Shown here: in pieces, positions 37,550 through 49,600 of the stretch
Numbering within the stretch: the stretch's first letter is position 1
How the letters are laid out: each line of letters starts with the position of its first letter
NCBI GenBank assembly: GCA_009837355.1
Contig: VXTR01000064.1
Span: 34,737-98,736, forward strand
DNA length: 64,000 nt
Direction of reading: 5' to 3'
From: Chloroflexota bacterium
GTDB lineage: Bacteria; Chloroflexota; Dehalococcoidia; Lucifugimonadales; UBA3495
Notes under the pieces: model-generated
Databases searched by the model: none
The model's input: the letters and a program-made list of their open reading frames with translations, nothing else
What the model was told of the DNA's origin: nothing
Position numbers and translations under genes: made by a program

Positions 37550-38692
37550 ATGGACACCATCTCCAACAATTCAACCCGCGGCCGAGTCGTCGTCGCCATG
37601 AGCGGCGGCGTGGATTCGTCGGTGGCCGCCCTGCTGCTGCATCGGGAGGGCTGGGACGTGATCGGCGTTACCATGAAGTTGTATGACATCGACCAGGCCG
37701 ACTTGCCGGAATACTACCGGGGCTGCTGCACCGTCGACGACGTTGAGGACGCGCGGGCCGTGTGTCGCATCCTGGGCGTGCCTCACTACGTGCTCAACGT
37801 GCAGCGCGAGTTTCGCGCTTTTGTCATCGACTATTTCCAGCGCGAGTACGAAAGCGGGCGCACACCCCATCCCTGTATCGCCTGCAACGACAAAATCAAG
37901 TTCAGTTTCCTGGCGCAACGGGCCCGGACGATGCAGGCCAGCCACGTCGCCACCGGGCATTACGCCCGCATCGAACCTCATGGAGCCGTCGGTTGGGAGC
38001 TGCGTCGAGGCATTGACTCTGACAAGGACCAGTCCTACGTGTTGTTCGGGATGCGGCAGGAACAGTTGGCGGCTACCCTGATGCCGGTGGGATGCTATCC
38101 GAAGTCTGAAATCCGCCAGCTGGCCGTCGAGGCCGGCTTTCCCAACGCCGGCAAGCCGGACAGCCAGGACATCTGCTTTATCCCGACCGGCGACTATCGG
38201 GAGTTCCTGCGGCAGCGCACGGACGAAAAGCCCGGCGACATTGTGGACGATGCCGGGAATGTGTTGGGGCAGCACGAAGGCATCCAGTACTTCACCGTCG
38301 GCCAGAGGCGCGGGTTGGGGCTTTCCGGCGGCCCGCCTCGTTTCGTGATACGGCTGGAACCGGACACGCGTAGAGTGGTAGTTGGCTCTGAGGAGAACCT
38401 GTATCGGGATACACTGTTCGTATCGCCGGTGTCCTGGGTTTCAGGGAATCCGCCACTGGCGGGTACAGGGGTTACGGTGAAAATACGGTACAAGTTCGCT
38501 GAAGCTTCAGCCAAGGTAACTGCGGTTGGCGATGGAGCAGTGGCCCGGTTCCAGGAGCCGCAACGGGCCATCACGCCCGGGCAGGCCGCCGTTTTCTACC
38601 AGGGAGACACCGTGCTGGGCGGCGGAGCAATCTGCGGGTATGAAGTCGACGCGGGCCGGGGTGCGCCGGCCGTCGAACTGGTCAATGCCTGA
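37550..38692 (+). CDS. mnmA: tRNA 2-thiouridine(34) synthase
   Basis: VVVAMSGGVDSSVAALLLHREGWDVIGVTMKLYD...HPCIACNDKIKF...ATGHYAR...DKDQSYVLFGM...GKPDSQDICFIP. Confidence 0.95.
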   Translation: MDTISNNSTRGRVVVAMSGGVDSSVAALLLHREGWDVIGVTMKLYDIDQADLPEYYRGCCTVDDVEDARAVCRILGVPHYVLNVQREFRAFVIDYFQREYESGRTPHPCIACNDKIKFSFLAQRARTMQASHVATGHYARIEPHGAVGWELRRGIDSDKDQSYVLFGMRQEQLAATLMPVGCYPKSEIRQLAVEAGFPNAGKPDSQDICFIPTGDYREFLRQRTDEKPGDIVDDAGNVLGQHEGIQYFTVGQRRGLGLSGGPPRFVIRLEPDTRRVVVGSEENLYRDTLFVSPVSWVSGNPPLAGTGVTVKIRYKFAEASAKVTAVGDGAVARFQEPQRAITPGQAAVFYQGDTVLGGGAICGYEVDAGRGAPAVELVNA

Positions 38693-39326
38693 CCTATCGC
38701 TGGAGGCAGATTTCCACGCCAAGGGCATGCGCCTAGTGGCCGGCGTGGATGAGGCCGGACGCGGGCCTTTGGCCGGCCCGGTGGCCGCAGCAGCAGTCAT
38801 CTTGCCACTCGGTTTGAATGGCGATGAGGATTGGCTGGGCATTATTGACGACAGCAAAAGGCTATCGGAAAAAAGCCGCGAACAGGCGGCAGAGGTAATC
38901 CGCGCCAACGCCCTGGCCTGGGCCGTGAATCAGATAGAGTCGGTGGAAATAGACCGTATCGGCATCAGCCAAGCCGTGCGCAGGGCGATGATGGCAGCGG
39001 TGTCGGCCCTGCAGCCGGCGGCGGACGCGCTGCTGCTGGATTGGGTTTCCATGAAGGAATGTCAGCTCCCTTTTCAGGCAATAGTTAAAGGAGATGCGAA
39101 ATCGCTGTCCATCGCCGCGGCCAGCATCCTGGCCAAGGTGGAGCGGGACAGTCGGATGCGACAAGCAGACTGTCTTTATCCGGGCTACGGCTTTGCCCAG
39201 CACAAAGGCTATGGCACTCGCCATCATATTCGCTGCCTGTCGGAGCTTGGGCCCACGCCGATCCACCGGCGTTCCTTCAACCCGTTGCGGCAGGGAAGAC
39301 TTATCGACGATGCCAAGCGACGATGA
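38685..39326 (+). CDS. rnhB: ribonuclease HII
   Basis: MRLVAGVDEAGRGPLAGPVAAAAVIL...IDDSKRLSEKSREQ...IVKGDAKSLSIAAASILAKVERDSRM. Confidence 0.95.
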   Translation: MPDLSLEADFHAKGMRLVAGVDEAGRGPLAGPVAAAAVILPLGLNGDEDWLGIIDDSKRLSEKSREQAAEVIRANALAWAVNQIESVEIDRIGISQAVRRAMMAAVSALQPAADALLLDWVSMKECQLPFQAIVKGDAKSLSIAAASILAKVERDSRMRQADCLYPGYGFAQHKGYGTRHHIRCLSELGPTPIHRRSFNPLRQGRLIDDAKRR

Positions 39327-39711
39327 AAAGCCCAACGCCGGCCTGACGCCCCACCAGGTAGGCAACATCGGCGAACGCCTGGCTCGCTCTCACCTGGAAG
39401 CCAAAGGCTACCATATCGTTGATGCCAATTACCGTTGCCGATGGGGAGAAATTGACCTGATAGCGCGGTACGGGCCGGTCTGGGTTTTCGTGGAAGTCCG
39501 CACCCGTCGTGGCGACGCTTACGGCACTCCCGAAGAGTCGGTAACTGAAAGCAAGGCCAAGCGGTTGGTGCTGACCGCGCAGGATTATCTGCGCCGGCAG
39601 ACGGCCGCATCGTCGGAGGCGCAGTGGCGCATCGACTTGATTGCCATCCGCCTGGGGAAGGGTCGGCGCGTGCTGGACCTCCGCCACCTGGAGAACATCG
39701 TGGAAGGCTAA
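39310..39711 (+). CDS. YraN family (UPF0102) putative nuclease
   Basis: VGNIGERLARSHLEAKGYHIVDANYRCRWGEIDLIARYGPVWVFVEVRTRRGDAYG. Confidence 0.92.
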   Translation: MPSDDEKPNAGLTPHQVGNIGERLARSHLEAKGYHIVDANYRCRWGEIDLIARYGPVWVFVEVRTRRGDAYGTPEESVTESKAKRLVLTAQDYLRRQTAASSEAQWRIDLIAIRLGKGRRVLDLRHLENIVEG

Positions 39712-39812
39712 GCCCAGGGCAACGGTTGACTGTGTAAGCGGCGGATACTAGACTATTTGCCGCCGTACAGTCGCGCGCAATGGGCGTCGCGATACATGGC
39801 GACTGTGACGTT

Positions 39813-40343
39813 ATGTCCATCGACCTTGCCGAACATATACGAAACGTTCCGGACTTCCCCATCCACGGGGTACAGTTCAAGGACATCACTTCGCTGCTGC
39901 TGACTCCGGCAGCCTTCGGCGAAACCATCGACCGCATGGTAGAGCAGGCCGGCAAGCGCAGGTTGGATGCTCTGGCCGCAATCGATTCTCGCGGTTTCCT
40001 GTTCGCTGCTCCCATGGCCGATCGCATGGGGTTGCCCTTAGCGCTGGTCAGGAAAGCGGGCAAGTTGCCCGGTGAAACGCTCAGTTACGAGTACACTCTC
40101 GAATACGGGGCCAGTTCGCTGGAAATCCATGCCGGCGACATTGATGAAGGCAACCGCGTACTGATTATCGACGACCTGCTCGCCACCGGGGGAAGCATCC
40201 AAGCCGCCGCGAACTTGATTACGAATGCAGGCGGCATTCCCGCCGGCGTTGGCGTAGTGATTGAGCTTATTGGCCTGGGCGGGCGGGAAGCCTTGGCGGA
40301 TTACGACCTGTTCTCACTGGTAACTTTTGAAGTGGATGAATAA
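39813..40343 (+). CDS. apt: adenine phosphoribosyltransferase
   Basis: IRNVPDFPIHGVQFKDITSLLLTP...IDSRGFLFAAPMADRMGLPLALVRKAGKLPGET...VLIIDDLLATGGSIQAA. Confidence 0.95.
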   Translation: MSIDLAEHIRNVPDFPIHGVQFKDITSLLLTPAAFGETIDRMVEQAGKRRLDALAAIDSRGFLFAAPMADRMGLPLALVRKAGKLPGETLSYEYTLEYGASSLEIHAGDIDEGNRVLIIDDLLATGGSIQAAANLITNAGGIPAGVGVVIELIGLGGREALADYDLFSLVTFEVDE

Positions 40344-40405
40344 CCAGCGCCGGAACGCCCGGCGCACACTATCGAACAGAAAGCGTACTCAGGAGGAATT
40401 CTGGA

Positions 40406-41278
40406 ATGGCAGACAAAGCAACCATCGGCAACGTTGAAGTAACCGCCGTTATCGACATGGTTCCGCCGCCGCGGGAACCGTCGGCGATGTTCCCCGACGT
40501 CCCCAGCGACGCCTGGGCCAACTATCAGGAAACGCTGGAAGACGGACAGCTCCAGCTATACTACGGGGTGTTCCTGCTCAAAACCGAAGAGCATGTCATC
40601 CTGGTGGACACCGGCATGGGCCCCGGGCCTCACCCGGACCGGGGGAATCGCACCGGCAACCTCTATGAGGAACTGCGGCCGCACCTTGAGTCCAACGTTG
40701 GCGTTAACAACACCAACGTCGGTCCCAGCGACTCGGTAAACTACATCATTCACACCCATCTGCACGGCGACCACGTGGGCTGGAACCTGCGCTACTCCGG
40801 AGGAATGCCAGCGCCCAACTTCCGCCGCGCCCGCTACGTCATATCGCGTCCAGACTACGACTACTTCACTTCGGAAGAGGGGCGCCGGATGTATCCCTAT
40901 ATTGACCGCCAGGTGATGCCGTTGCGCCGGCTCCGGCTGCAACAGATTCTGGAAGAACCTGAGCACACGATCAGCGACGAAATTTCCATCGCGCCGGCGC
41001 CGGGACACACTCCCGGCCACCAGGTAGTGCTTATCAACTCCAACGGCCAGCGCGGCATCGTCATGGGGGACGTGCTACACACCGTCGCCCAAGTGTCCGA
41101 ACCGGACTGGTGCGCCGGCGTGGACACGGACAAGGCGCAATCCGCCGCATCCCGCGCGAAATGGCTGGACGCCGCCGAGGAGGGCGACTGGATCATCTGC
41201 GCCGGTCACTTCGCGCCAGGCAAGCAGATCGGCAAAATCGCCCGCGTTGACGGCAAGCGTGTCTGGCAGCCGCTGTAA
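40406..41278 (+). CDS. MBL-fold metallo-hydrolase
   Basis: NYIIHTHLHGDHVGWN (HxHxDH), PAPGHTPGHQVVLINSNGQRGIVMGDVLHT. Confidence 0.9.
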   Translation: MADKATIGNVEVTAVIDMVPPPREPSAMFPDVPSDAWANYQETLEDGQLQLYYGVFLLKTEEHVILVDTGMGPGPHPDRGNRTGNLYEELRPHLESNVGVNNTNVGPSDSVNYIIHTHLHGDHVGWNLRYSGGMPAPNFRRARYVISRPDYDYFTSEEGRRMYPYIDRQVMPLRRLRLQQILEEPEHTISDEISIAPAPGHTPGHQVVLINSNGQRGIVMGDVLHTVAQVSEPDWCAGVDTDKAQSAASRAKWLDAAEEGDWIICAGHFAPGKQIGKIARVDGKRVWQPL

Positions 41279-41305
41279 TCGCCAATGCTGCGTGACCATC
41301 TCCGA

Positions 41306-41333
41306 GTAGGGGCGAATAATTATTCGCCCCTAC
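41306..41333. repeat. intergenic palindrome, GGGGCGAAT family
   Basis: GTAGGGGCGAATAATTATTCGCCCCTAC, perfect 28-nt palindrome. Confidence 0.9.
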
Positions 41334-41355
41334 ATAGTAAACGCCGGGATTTACC

Positions 41356-42078
41356 ATGACGCAACTGCGCAGCCTACTGGAACGCATCAATGCCGGCGCC
41401 GGCCCTTCGCTGGGTTTCGGCGCGATACAATCAGCACGCCTGCCGGCCATGGCGCTGATTGCCCGCTGTTCCGGTGACCTGGAGGCGGCCCTGCTCGCCG
41501 CCGGGGACGCCGCTGACGCTGTTGTCATTGCCGCACCCGGTGGTTCGCCCGGCGGCCTTCCCGATCTGGGCGATCGAGTTTGGGGAGCGGGCGGCGTACC
41601 GCTTACGCCCGAAAATGTCGCGCTTTGGCACGCCGCCGGCGCGGATTTCATGGTGTCGCCACCGACTGGCGCTGAAGTGGATGCCGTCAACGTTGCCCAA
41701 CCGGGCATGACGCACGGGATGCGAATACCGGACGACCCGGACGATGCCGCTTGGCGCGTCCTCTCCACCGCGCCCGTGGACTTTCTGGTGCTGGACAAGT
41801 CGGCGATGACCGGCACGTGGACGTTTGCGGATTTGGCCCAAGTAGCCGACGCCGTCAGCCGCACCGACAAGTTCCAGATCGTGCGGCTTGGTCTTCGGCC
41901 CAGCGTAAACGAGTTGGTGGCGCTGCACCAAGCAGGCGCAGTGGCAGTTGTGGCCGAGGCTAATGACTTTGGGTCGGACGGCATGGCGGGTCTCAAAGCC
42001 GACCTGACGACCCTGCCGCGGGTCCAACCAACAGGCCGCCGGCGAGTTCAACCCAGCCTGGAAACCCCGACGACGTGA
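41356..42078 (+). CDS. hypothetical protein (possible TIM-barrel)
   Basis: 240-aa ORF; overlaps next gene start; alternating hydrophobic beta/alpha pattern. Confidence 0.65.
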   Translation: MTQLRSLLERINAGAGPSLGFGAIQSARLPAMALIARCSGDLEAALLAAGDAADAVVIAAPGGSPGGLPDLGDRVWGAGGVPLTPENVALWHAAGADFMVSPPTGAEVDAVNVAQPGMTHGMRIPDDPDDAAWRVLSTAPVDFLVLDKSAMTGTWTFADLAQVADAVSRTDKFQIVRLGLRPSVNELVALHQAGAVAVVAEANDFGSDGMAGLKADLTTLPRVQPTGRRRVQPSLETPTT

Positions 42079-42776
42079 TACTTCAAAGCCTCGACCTGCT
42101 TCGGGACAATCCGGTCTCCTTTTTCCTCGTCATTGGGATCGGATTGGCAGGACTAATTGCCGGGTTCACAGTGCATGAGTTCAGCCACGCCCTAACAGCG
42201 CACGTTGAAGGGGACAATACGGCCCGGCGCATGGGTCGCCTCACTTTCAACCCGATCAAGCACATTGACCTGCTCGGTTTTCTGCTGCTGCTGGTTGTAG
42301 GCTTTGGATGGGCGAAGCCAGTGCAGGTTGACCCGTTCAATCTGCGTCACGGCCGACTGGGGATGTCACTGGTAGCGGCGGCCGGGCCGTTGTCCAACTT
42401 TGTGCTAGCGTTCGTGTTGGGGCTGGTTTTTCGCTTTGAGCTGTTGCCAATAGTAACTGACACGGCGCGCATATCCGGTGTCCCGGAAATTCTGGGGTTT
42501 GCCGCTTTCCTCGCCATCTTTTTCAATCTCATCCTGGGCATCTTCAACCTGATTCCCCTGCCGCCGCTGGACGGCAGCAAGGTGCTGGGCGGCCTGCTGC
42601 CGCGCGCGTTGTATTATCCGTACCTGCAATTCGAGCGCTACGGATGGATTCCCTTGCTGGGATTGATTGGCGTCAATCTTTTCCTGAGCTACGCTTTTGG
42701 CATCAGCTTCCTGGCCCAGATAATATTGCCGCCGGCGCTGTTTCTGTTTCGGCTGACAACCGGTCTTCCCTTATAA
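42075..42776 (+). CDS. site-2 protease (M50) family protein
   Basis: HEFSHALTAHVEGDNTARRMGRLTFNPIKHIDLLG...NLIPLPPLDGSKVL; GTG start overlapping previous stop. Confidence 0.9.
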   Translation: MILQSLDLLRDNPVSFFLVIGIGLAGLIAGFTVHEFSHALTAHVEGDNTARRMGRLTFNPIKHIDLLGFLLLLVVGFGWAKPVQVDPFNLRHGRLGMSLVAAAGPLSNFVLAFVLGLVFRFELLPIVTDTARISGVPEILGFAAFLAIFFNLILGIFNLIPLPPLDGSKVLGGLLPRALYYPYLQFERYGWIPLLGLIGVNLFLSYAFGISFLAQIILPPALFLFRLTTGLPL

Positions 42777-42780
42777 GACC

Positions 42781-42808
42781 GCAGGGGCGAGTAATTATTC
42801 GCCCCTGC
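42781..42808. repeat. intergenic palindrome, GGGGCGAAT family, between convergent genes
   Basis: GCAGGGGCGAGTAATTATTCGCCCCTGC. Confidence 0.85.
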
Positions 42809-42835
42809 TCGCCTCAGTGAATTCGGCAGTTTCCT

Positions 42836-43432
42836 CTACGGGCGCAGCGGGATTGGTCGGTTGGCCTGGTTCTCGGCAATCTGATCGGTGTCCCACAGCT
42901 TAGCGAAGTTGTAGGCTCGGGGGCAGTGGCCGTAGGATTCCTCAACGTTGATGATGATGCCCTGCAGGTGCTTGGCATTGTCATCCGTCCAGTACAGTTC
43001 CAACTCCACCTTCTGGCGTTCCAGTTCTTCCTTGTTCACGATGGTAACGGTGCCGTTGACGCGCACGGTGTCGTTGACGCCAGGGATCATGAAGAGCAGG
43101 CCGACATGGGGATTGGCGTCCATGTTCTGATAGGACTGGAACAGACGGTTGCCGGCGACATCGGGCAGGAGCAGACGCTGGCTGTCCAGCACCTTGACGA
43201 ATCCAGGCTTGCCCCCCTTGGGAGATGCGTCGCAGTTGCCATCCGGGTCGGCGGAGGCCATCACGACGAAAGGCGCGGCGGCGATGAATTTCTGCACGAA
43301 ATCGGACATCTCGCCCTTCACCTTGACCCTGGCTCGAGTGCTCATTTCCCCGAACTGGTCATTGAACCGGCTGGGTTCCTGGGTGACGGTACAGAGATCG
43401 TCAACCGTGGCGGGGGCAGTTGCAGTGGTCAT
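42836..43432 (-). CDS. pyridoxamine 5'-phosphate oxidase family protein
   Basis: FIAAAPFVVMASADPDGNCDASPKGGKPGFVKVLDSQRLLLPDVAGNRLFQSYQNMDANPHVGLLFMIPG. Confidence 0.85.
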   Translation of the reverse strand: MTTATAPATVDDLCTVTQEPSRFNDQFGEMSTRARVKVKGEMSDFVQKFIAAAPFVVMASADPDGNCDASPKGGKPGFVKVLDSQRLLLPDVAGNRLFQSYQNMDANPHVGLLFMIPGVNDTVRVNGTVTIVNKEELERQKVELELYWTDDNAKHLQGIIINVEESYGHCPRAYNFAKLWDTDQIAENQANRPIPLRP

Positions 43433-43604
43433 ATCCTAAACCTCCATGGCAATCTGACGATAATCAAGTGGCGACAGGATACTGGATTTCGGCTGACAAT
43501 GCTACATCGGCCAGTCCTGACTGGGGTACATCTAGCATTTCGGCCCCCTCCCTATCTGGACTTGCTTTTCCGAGGTTTGGTACACTGGCGACAAGGAGTT
43601 CGCT

Positions 43605-46600
43605 ATGACTACTGAACGGTATAACGACGCTTCGCAATCAACTCCCGCCGCGGCGGGAGTTTCCCATCGGTATGGAAGCCACCTGGGGGAGCCGATTGCC
43701 GTCATCGGCATGGCGTGCCGATTCCCCGGGGCGAACGATGTTCGAGATTTCTGGCGTCTGCTGGAAGCGGGGGAACACGCGATAACCGAGGGCGAACCCG
43801 GCTCCGGCATCGGGCGCGTAGGTGAACTCTTCCGAGGGACGACGGTTCAAAGCGAAGCCTGCCGCTTCGCCGCGTTCATTGATGACGTTGACCGGTTTGA
43901 CGCCGAGTTCTTCCGGATTTCGCCGGTGGAGGCGCAATTCCTAGACCCGCAGCAGCGAATAATGCTGGAAACCAGCTGGCAGGCGCTGGAGGATGCCGGT
44001 ATTGACCCGGAAGGGTTGCGAGGCAGCCGAACCGGCGTCTATGGAGGAATCAGCAATAACGAGTACCGTGGCATGATACTCGAATCCAGCGACACCGCCG
44101 ACGCTGCGCCCAGCCTTTACACCGTCAGCGGTACTTCCTACAACACCGCCATTGGACGAGTGGCTTTCGCGATGGGCCTGCAGGGGCCGGCCATTGCACT
44201 GGACACCGCGTGTTCGTCGTCGCTGGTGGCAGTGCACCAGGCAGTAACCGGGCTGCAGTTGGGAGAAGCGGATCTTGCTCTTGCGGGTGGGGTACATACG
44301 ATCCTGTCCGGGCGGTTGCTGGAACTCCGCGCCAACGCCGGAATGCTGGCGCCAGATGGCCGGTGCAAGACTTTCGACGCTTCTGCAAACGGTTATGTCA
44401 GGGGCGAAGGGTGCGGGATCCTGGTTCTGAAACGGCTGAGCGAGGCGGAAGCGGACGGGGACCGAATCTGGGGCATCATACGCGGGACTGCAATAAATCA
44501 GGACGGCGCCAGTAACGGACTGACCGTCCCCAACCAGGAGGCCCAAGAGCTCGTAATCCAAGACGCCCTGAGTCGGGCCGGCGTCTCACCATCGCAAGTG
44601 GACTATGTTGAAGCCCATGGTACGGGAACACCCGTAGGAGACCCGATTGAATTGGAGGCCATGGGGGCGGTTTACGGCATGGGGCGCGATGCGGAGCGCC
44701 CGCTGCTGGTCGGATCGGTGAAAACGAATTTCGGCCATCTGGAATCAGCGGCTGGCGTTGCCGGTGTGATGAAAGTGCTGCTGGCGATGAATCGAGGCGT
44801 GATTCCAAAGCATCTCAATTTCAGTACGCCTACTCCGGCGGTTGATTGGGAAAGGCTGCCGTTGTCCGTAACCGCGGTAGCCACTGACTGGCCGGCGGTC
44901 TCCGGCCGAGCTCCGCTCGCCGGCGTAAGCGGTTTTGGGTGGTCCGGCACCAACGCCCACGTGGTAGTTGAGGGCTACCGACCGGCCAATGCGGAAGGCG
45001 CAAGCAATGGGCTCAGCAGGGAGTGGCCGCCGGCCGGTTCCAAGCAACGTATTGATGTTTCGCCAGTGGCAACCGGCGAATCGTCGGATGCGGAGGCAGT
45101 GAGTCCACGCACAACGCGGATACTGCCGTTGTCGGGAAGGACGGACGCCGTTGTTGGTGAACTGGCGACACGATACCTCGACTGGCTGGACGTACACTCT
45201 GCAGAGCTGGCCTCCGCAGATTCCGGCAGCGGTTCTCTGCTGTCGGACATGGTGTGGACGGCCGGAGTTGGGCGCAGTCATTTCCCCTGTCGTGTGGGCG
45301 TCACCTTCCGGGATTCCGAATCGCTGCGCATTGGTCTGCAAAAGGTGAGTGAAGGGTCATCGGAACCTGCTGCCAGGCCGGCGAGGAGAGTGGCGTTCGT
45401 TTATACTGGCCAAGGCAGTCAGTGGGCGGGCATGGGCGAGACGCTGTACGAGACCGAGCCAGTCGTGCGATCGGTTCTGAACCGGTGCGAGGCAGTAATT
45501 CAAGAGGAAAGGGGAGTTTCTCTGCTTGATGTGATGTTTGGCAGAGAGGGGGCGGCTGGCGACCTTAATGACACGGCCTGGGCACAACCTGCGGTCTATG
45601 CCCTGGAGTGCGCGCTGACTGCGTTGTGGCGTAGTGTTGGTGTTGAGCCGAGTGTTGTCATCGGACACAGCCTCGGCGAGTTCGGTGCGGCTTATGCGGC
45701 CGGCGCGTTTGGCCTAGAAGAGGGTTTGCGGTTCGTTGCAAAGCGGGGCGTATTGCTGGCGTCGGTTCCAGAGTTGGGTTCGATGGCGGCGGTATTCGCG
45801 CCCAAGGACGAAGTAGCCGTGGCGGTTCAGGAGTATAGCTCCGAATCGAAAGGAACTGGCCTGTGTATCGGTGTGGACAATGGGATTCACCAGGTAATCA
45901 GCGGACCCACGGCGGACGTTCTGGCCCTTTCAGAGCGTTTTGAAGCTAAAGAAGTGCAGGTTCGGCCGCTGAGGACGAATCAGGCGTTTCACAGCGCCTT
46001 AGTAGAACCGGCGCTGGACCAATTGGAGCAGGCATACACGGACGTCACGGTTAAGCCGACGACGGTGGCTTTGGTAAGCAACGTGACGGGCAGCCGCATT
46101 GGAACAGGCGGCATCCTGGACGGCCAGTACTGGCGACGCCACGCGCGGGAAGCGGTGCAGTTCCGAAGCGGTATGGAAGTCCTAGCAGAGATGGGCGTCG
46201 ATCTGGTGATAGAGGTGGGACCGAACGCTGTCCTCGGTCCGCTGGTATCCCTCGCCTGGCCCGGAGTATCGGACGGCAACGAAGCGCCTCCCGTTCTGGC
46301 GAGCTTGCTACGCCCACTCTCCGGCATTGTCTCCGCGGACTTCCCTGACGGGTTCCTGGATGCAGTGGCCGGAGCGTATCGGGCCGGATTGGAAATCTCC
46401 TGGGATGGCCTTTTCGCGGGAGAAGATCGGCGCAGAATCGAACTACCCGGCTACCCCTTCCAGCGCCGACGCCATTGGGTCGATGCGCCACGGCGGGCGC
46501 GGGCTAGCTCCGACCATCCCCTTTTGGGAACCAGGCATGAATCGCCTCGCGGTGAGGTCCTGTTTGAAACGGAGATGGATGCATCTGAGCCGGCTTGGCT

Positions 46601-49600
46601 GAACGACCACCGGGTTTTTGGGCGTGTGATCATGCCGGGGGCGCTGTATGGCGCGATGGCCGCCGCCACATCCCTGGCCGAGGGCGCACCGGCGGTAGAG
46701 GTGGGCGACCTGCAACTGCACAGCCCGATGATATTCGCAGCGGATGATGCGGAGAACGGTACCGCTGAAAGAGCACGCCGAGTGCAGGCGGTACTTTGTC
46801 CGCCGGAGAGCGGCGGTGCCAGGCAAGTTGAGATATATAGCAAAGGCGAAGGGGAAGAGGGCTGGACGCTGCACGCGGAGTGCAAAACTTCGCCGGGCGT
46901 CAGGATGGGCGACGCCGGCCGCATCGACCTGGACGGCTTGAAATCTCGCCTGTCGGCAGCCGACGTGTCGGCGTTTTATCGGGCCAGGGCAGAGACCAGC
47001 ATTGACCTAGGCGCGGCATTTCGGACTCTCAGTGCCCTTTGGGCCGGCAATGGTGAGGCGGTCGGCGAGGTGGCGCTCCCGGAAGGTATCGAAAGGAATG
47101 CGATTGACCTGCATCCAATCCTGTTGGACGGGTGTTTTCAGGCGCTGTCTGCGGCGCGCCAGTCCGCGGGAAGCCAGGACGGAACAACGTATCTGCCGTT
47201 CGGCTGGGAACGATTGTGGTTCACCAGGCAACTGCCGGAGCGCCTGATCTGCCACGCGCAAATCAGGGAGAGCGAGCGTGATTCGGCTTCCGACGGCGGG
47301 TTTGCCGAAGTGCCGGAGGTGCTGAGCGGCGACCTGCGGTTCTACACACTGGATGGTGTTGAGATTGGCGGTCTGGACGGCTACACCGTGAAACGGGCCA
47401 CCCGAGCGTCGTTGCTTTCAGCAACGGAAGGGCTGCAAGACCTGCTCTACGAGATTATATGGCGGGATCGACCGTTGGCGCAGGGTATGCCGCCGGCGGA
47501 TTTCCTGACCGAGCCATGGGCTGTGGTCTCCTCTTCACCGACCTTCGCGCAATATCTGGTGAATGAAGGGGTTGGAGCCGATGCCCGTACTGATTTGCTT
47601 GATGACCTGGAGCGGCTGTCCTGGGCCTACGCTCTTGCCGCGTTGGAAAAGCTGGGATGGCAGCGCGTTGTCGGCGAGCACGTGGAACCTGAAGACCTAC
47701 GGCAAAGGCTGAACGTGCTGGATGAGCACAAGCGTCTGTTCCACCGTTTGTTTGAGATGCAGGCAAGGGGCGGCATGGTGGAAGAGCAGGGCGAGAGGTT
47801 TGTGGTGAGAGTCGGGAAAAATGACCCGATGCCGGACGAAATGGTAGGCGATATTGAAGAGTTTGCCGACCGAATCAGCGAGCGATACCCACATGGTTCA
47901 ACTGAGATTGGGCTGTTCCGGCGATGCGCCGGTGCGTTGGCGGACACTCTGACTGGGCAAGCCGATCCGCTAACCTTGCTGTTCAGCAGCGGGGAGCCAA
48001 CGGCCGCCGACTTGTATATGAAGGCTCCAGTAGCCCGTTCGGCCAACCGGATGCTGGGGGACGCCATCGCGGCCCTGCTCACCGAATTGCCGGAGGGACG
48101 CAAGCTGCGCATCCTGGAGGTTGGCGCCGGCACCGGGTCGGCAACGGCTGCCGTCCTACCAGAATTGCCCGACGGACGGTTTGACTATGTCTACACAGAC
48201 ATATCCGCCGGCTTCTTTGCAGAAGCTGAATCCCGTTTCGGAGGCAGCGAGGCATCTATCGAATACCGAGTTCTGGACATCGAGAGGAGTCCCATTGAGC
48301 AGGGGTATGACGCTCATGGCTATGACCTGGTAATTGCCTCGAACGTGCTGCACGCCACCATGTACCTTCACGAAACCTTGGCTCACTGTCGCGAGCTTCT
48401 CGCGCCATCGGGCCAGCTGCTCGCCCTGGAAAACCTTCGCGGCCAGGGTTGGCTTGACTTGACTTTCGGACAGCTGGACGGTTGGTGGCGGTTTGCCGAC
48501 GATTACCGTCCGCACCATGCGCTGGCCAGTCCTGCAGTTTGGCAGCGCGTGCTAACCGACGTGGGATTTGAGGAAGCGGCGGTGATGGGAGTGGACGAGT
48601 CCAACCGGGACAACCAGCCCGACCGAGGCGTGATAATGGCGCGCGGGCCGGCGGAAGTGACTGAACCGGCCGGGGTATGGGTTCTGGCCGGCGACAGATC
48701 CGGCGTAGCCCGGCAATTGGCTGCTGAATTGGCCGGGCACAATCAAACGGTGGTGGTGGCTGGGCCGGACGCCTCATCCGGCGGAATGTCTACGGAAATT
48801 AGCGACGCCATTATTGAGACGACTGTCGCGATGCAGGAGCGCGAGTCTTGGCGCTCTTTGCTGGAGGGCCTGCCAGCGGATGTTCAGCTGAGCGGCATTG
48901 TCCATCTGGCCGCACTGGACGGCCACGGCGAAGACGCCATCACTGCGGAGTTGGCGGATGACGCTAAGCACGCCGTAGCCAGCGCATTGGCCCTGGTGCA
49001 GGGCTTATCCGATGCTGATGCTATGCCGGAAAAGGGTGTGTGGTTCATCACTAGCGGCGGACAGGTGCTGGAGCATGAGCACTTCGGGCAGCTTTCCGGC
49101 GCGCTCCTGTGGGGCTTTGGCAAGGTAGTGTCGCAAGAAGCTCCCCACCTGCAACCGCGGATGATAGACCTGGACACCAACACTGCTGCGCCGGTGGCTG
49201 ACCTGGTCAACGAGCTTATGTATCCTGACGCGGAGACTCATCTGGCGTACCGCCTGGGACTGCGCCAGGCAGCGCGCCTGGTTCGGGCCGGCTCCGCCAC
49301 TGAGCGGGTGTCCATGCCGGAAGATTCGCGCTGGTTCCTGGAACCCGACTCAGGTGGTGCACTGGAAGGGCTGCAGGTACTGGACGCGCCCGAGCATCCG
49401 CTGGAGCCGAAGGAAGTGCGCGTGGCCGTGGAGGCTGCCGGCTTGAATTTCTGGGATGTGTTCCGCGCGATTAACATCATCGACGAAGGGCTTCTGGGCG
49501 GCGAGATGTGCGGTCGTGTGGTCGAAGTAGGCTCGGAAGTGTCCAGCGTTTCGGTGGGTGACCGGGTGGTGGCCCTGGCGTTTGGAACTTTCGGGTCGGA

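Noticed and set aside
43560-43604. Sigma70 promoter for the PKS (TTGCTT...TACACT)
   Set aside because: Spacing is ~13 nt, too short for a confident call.
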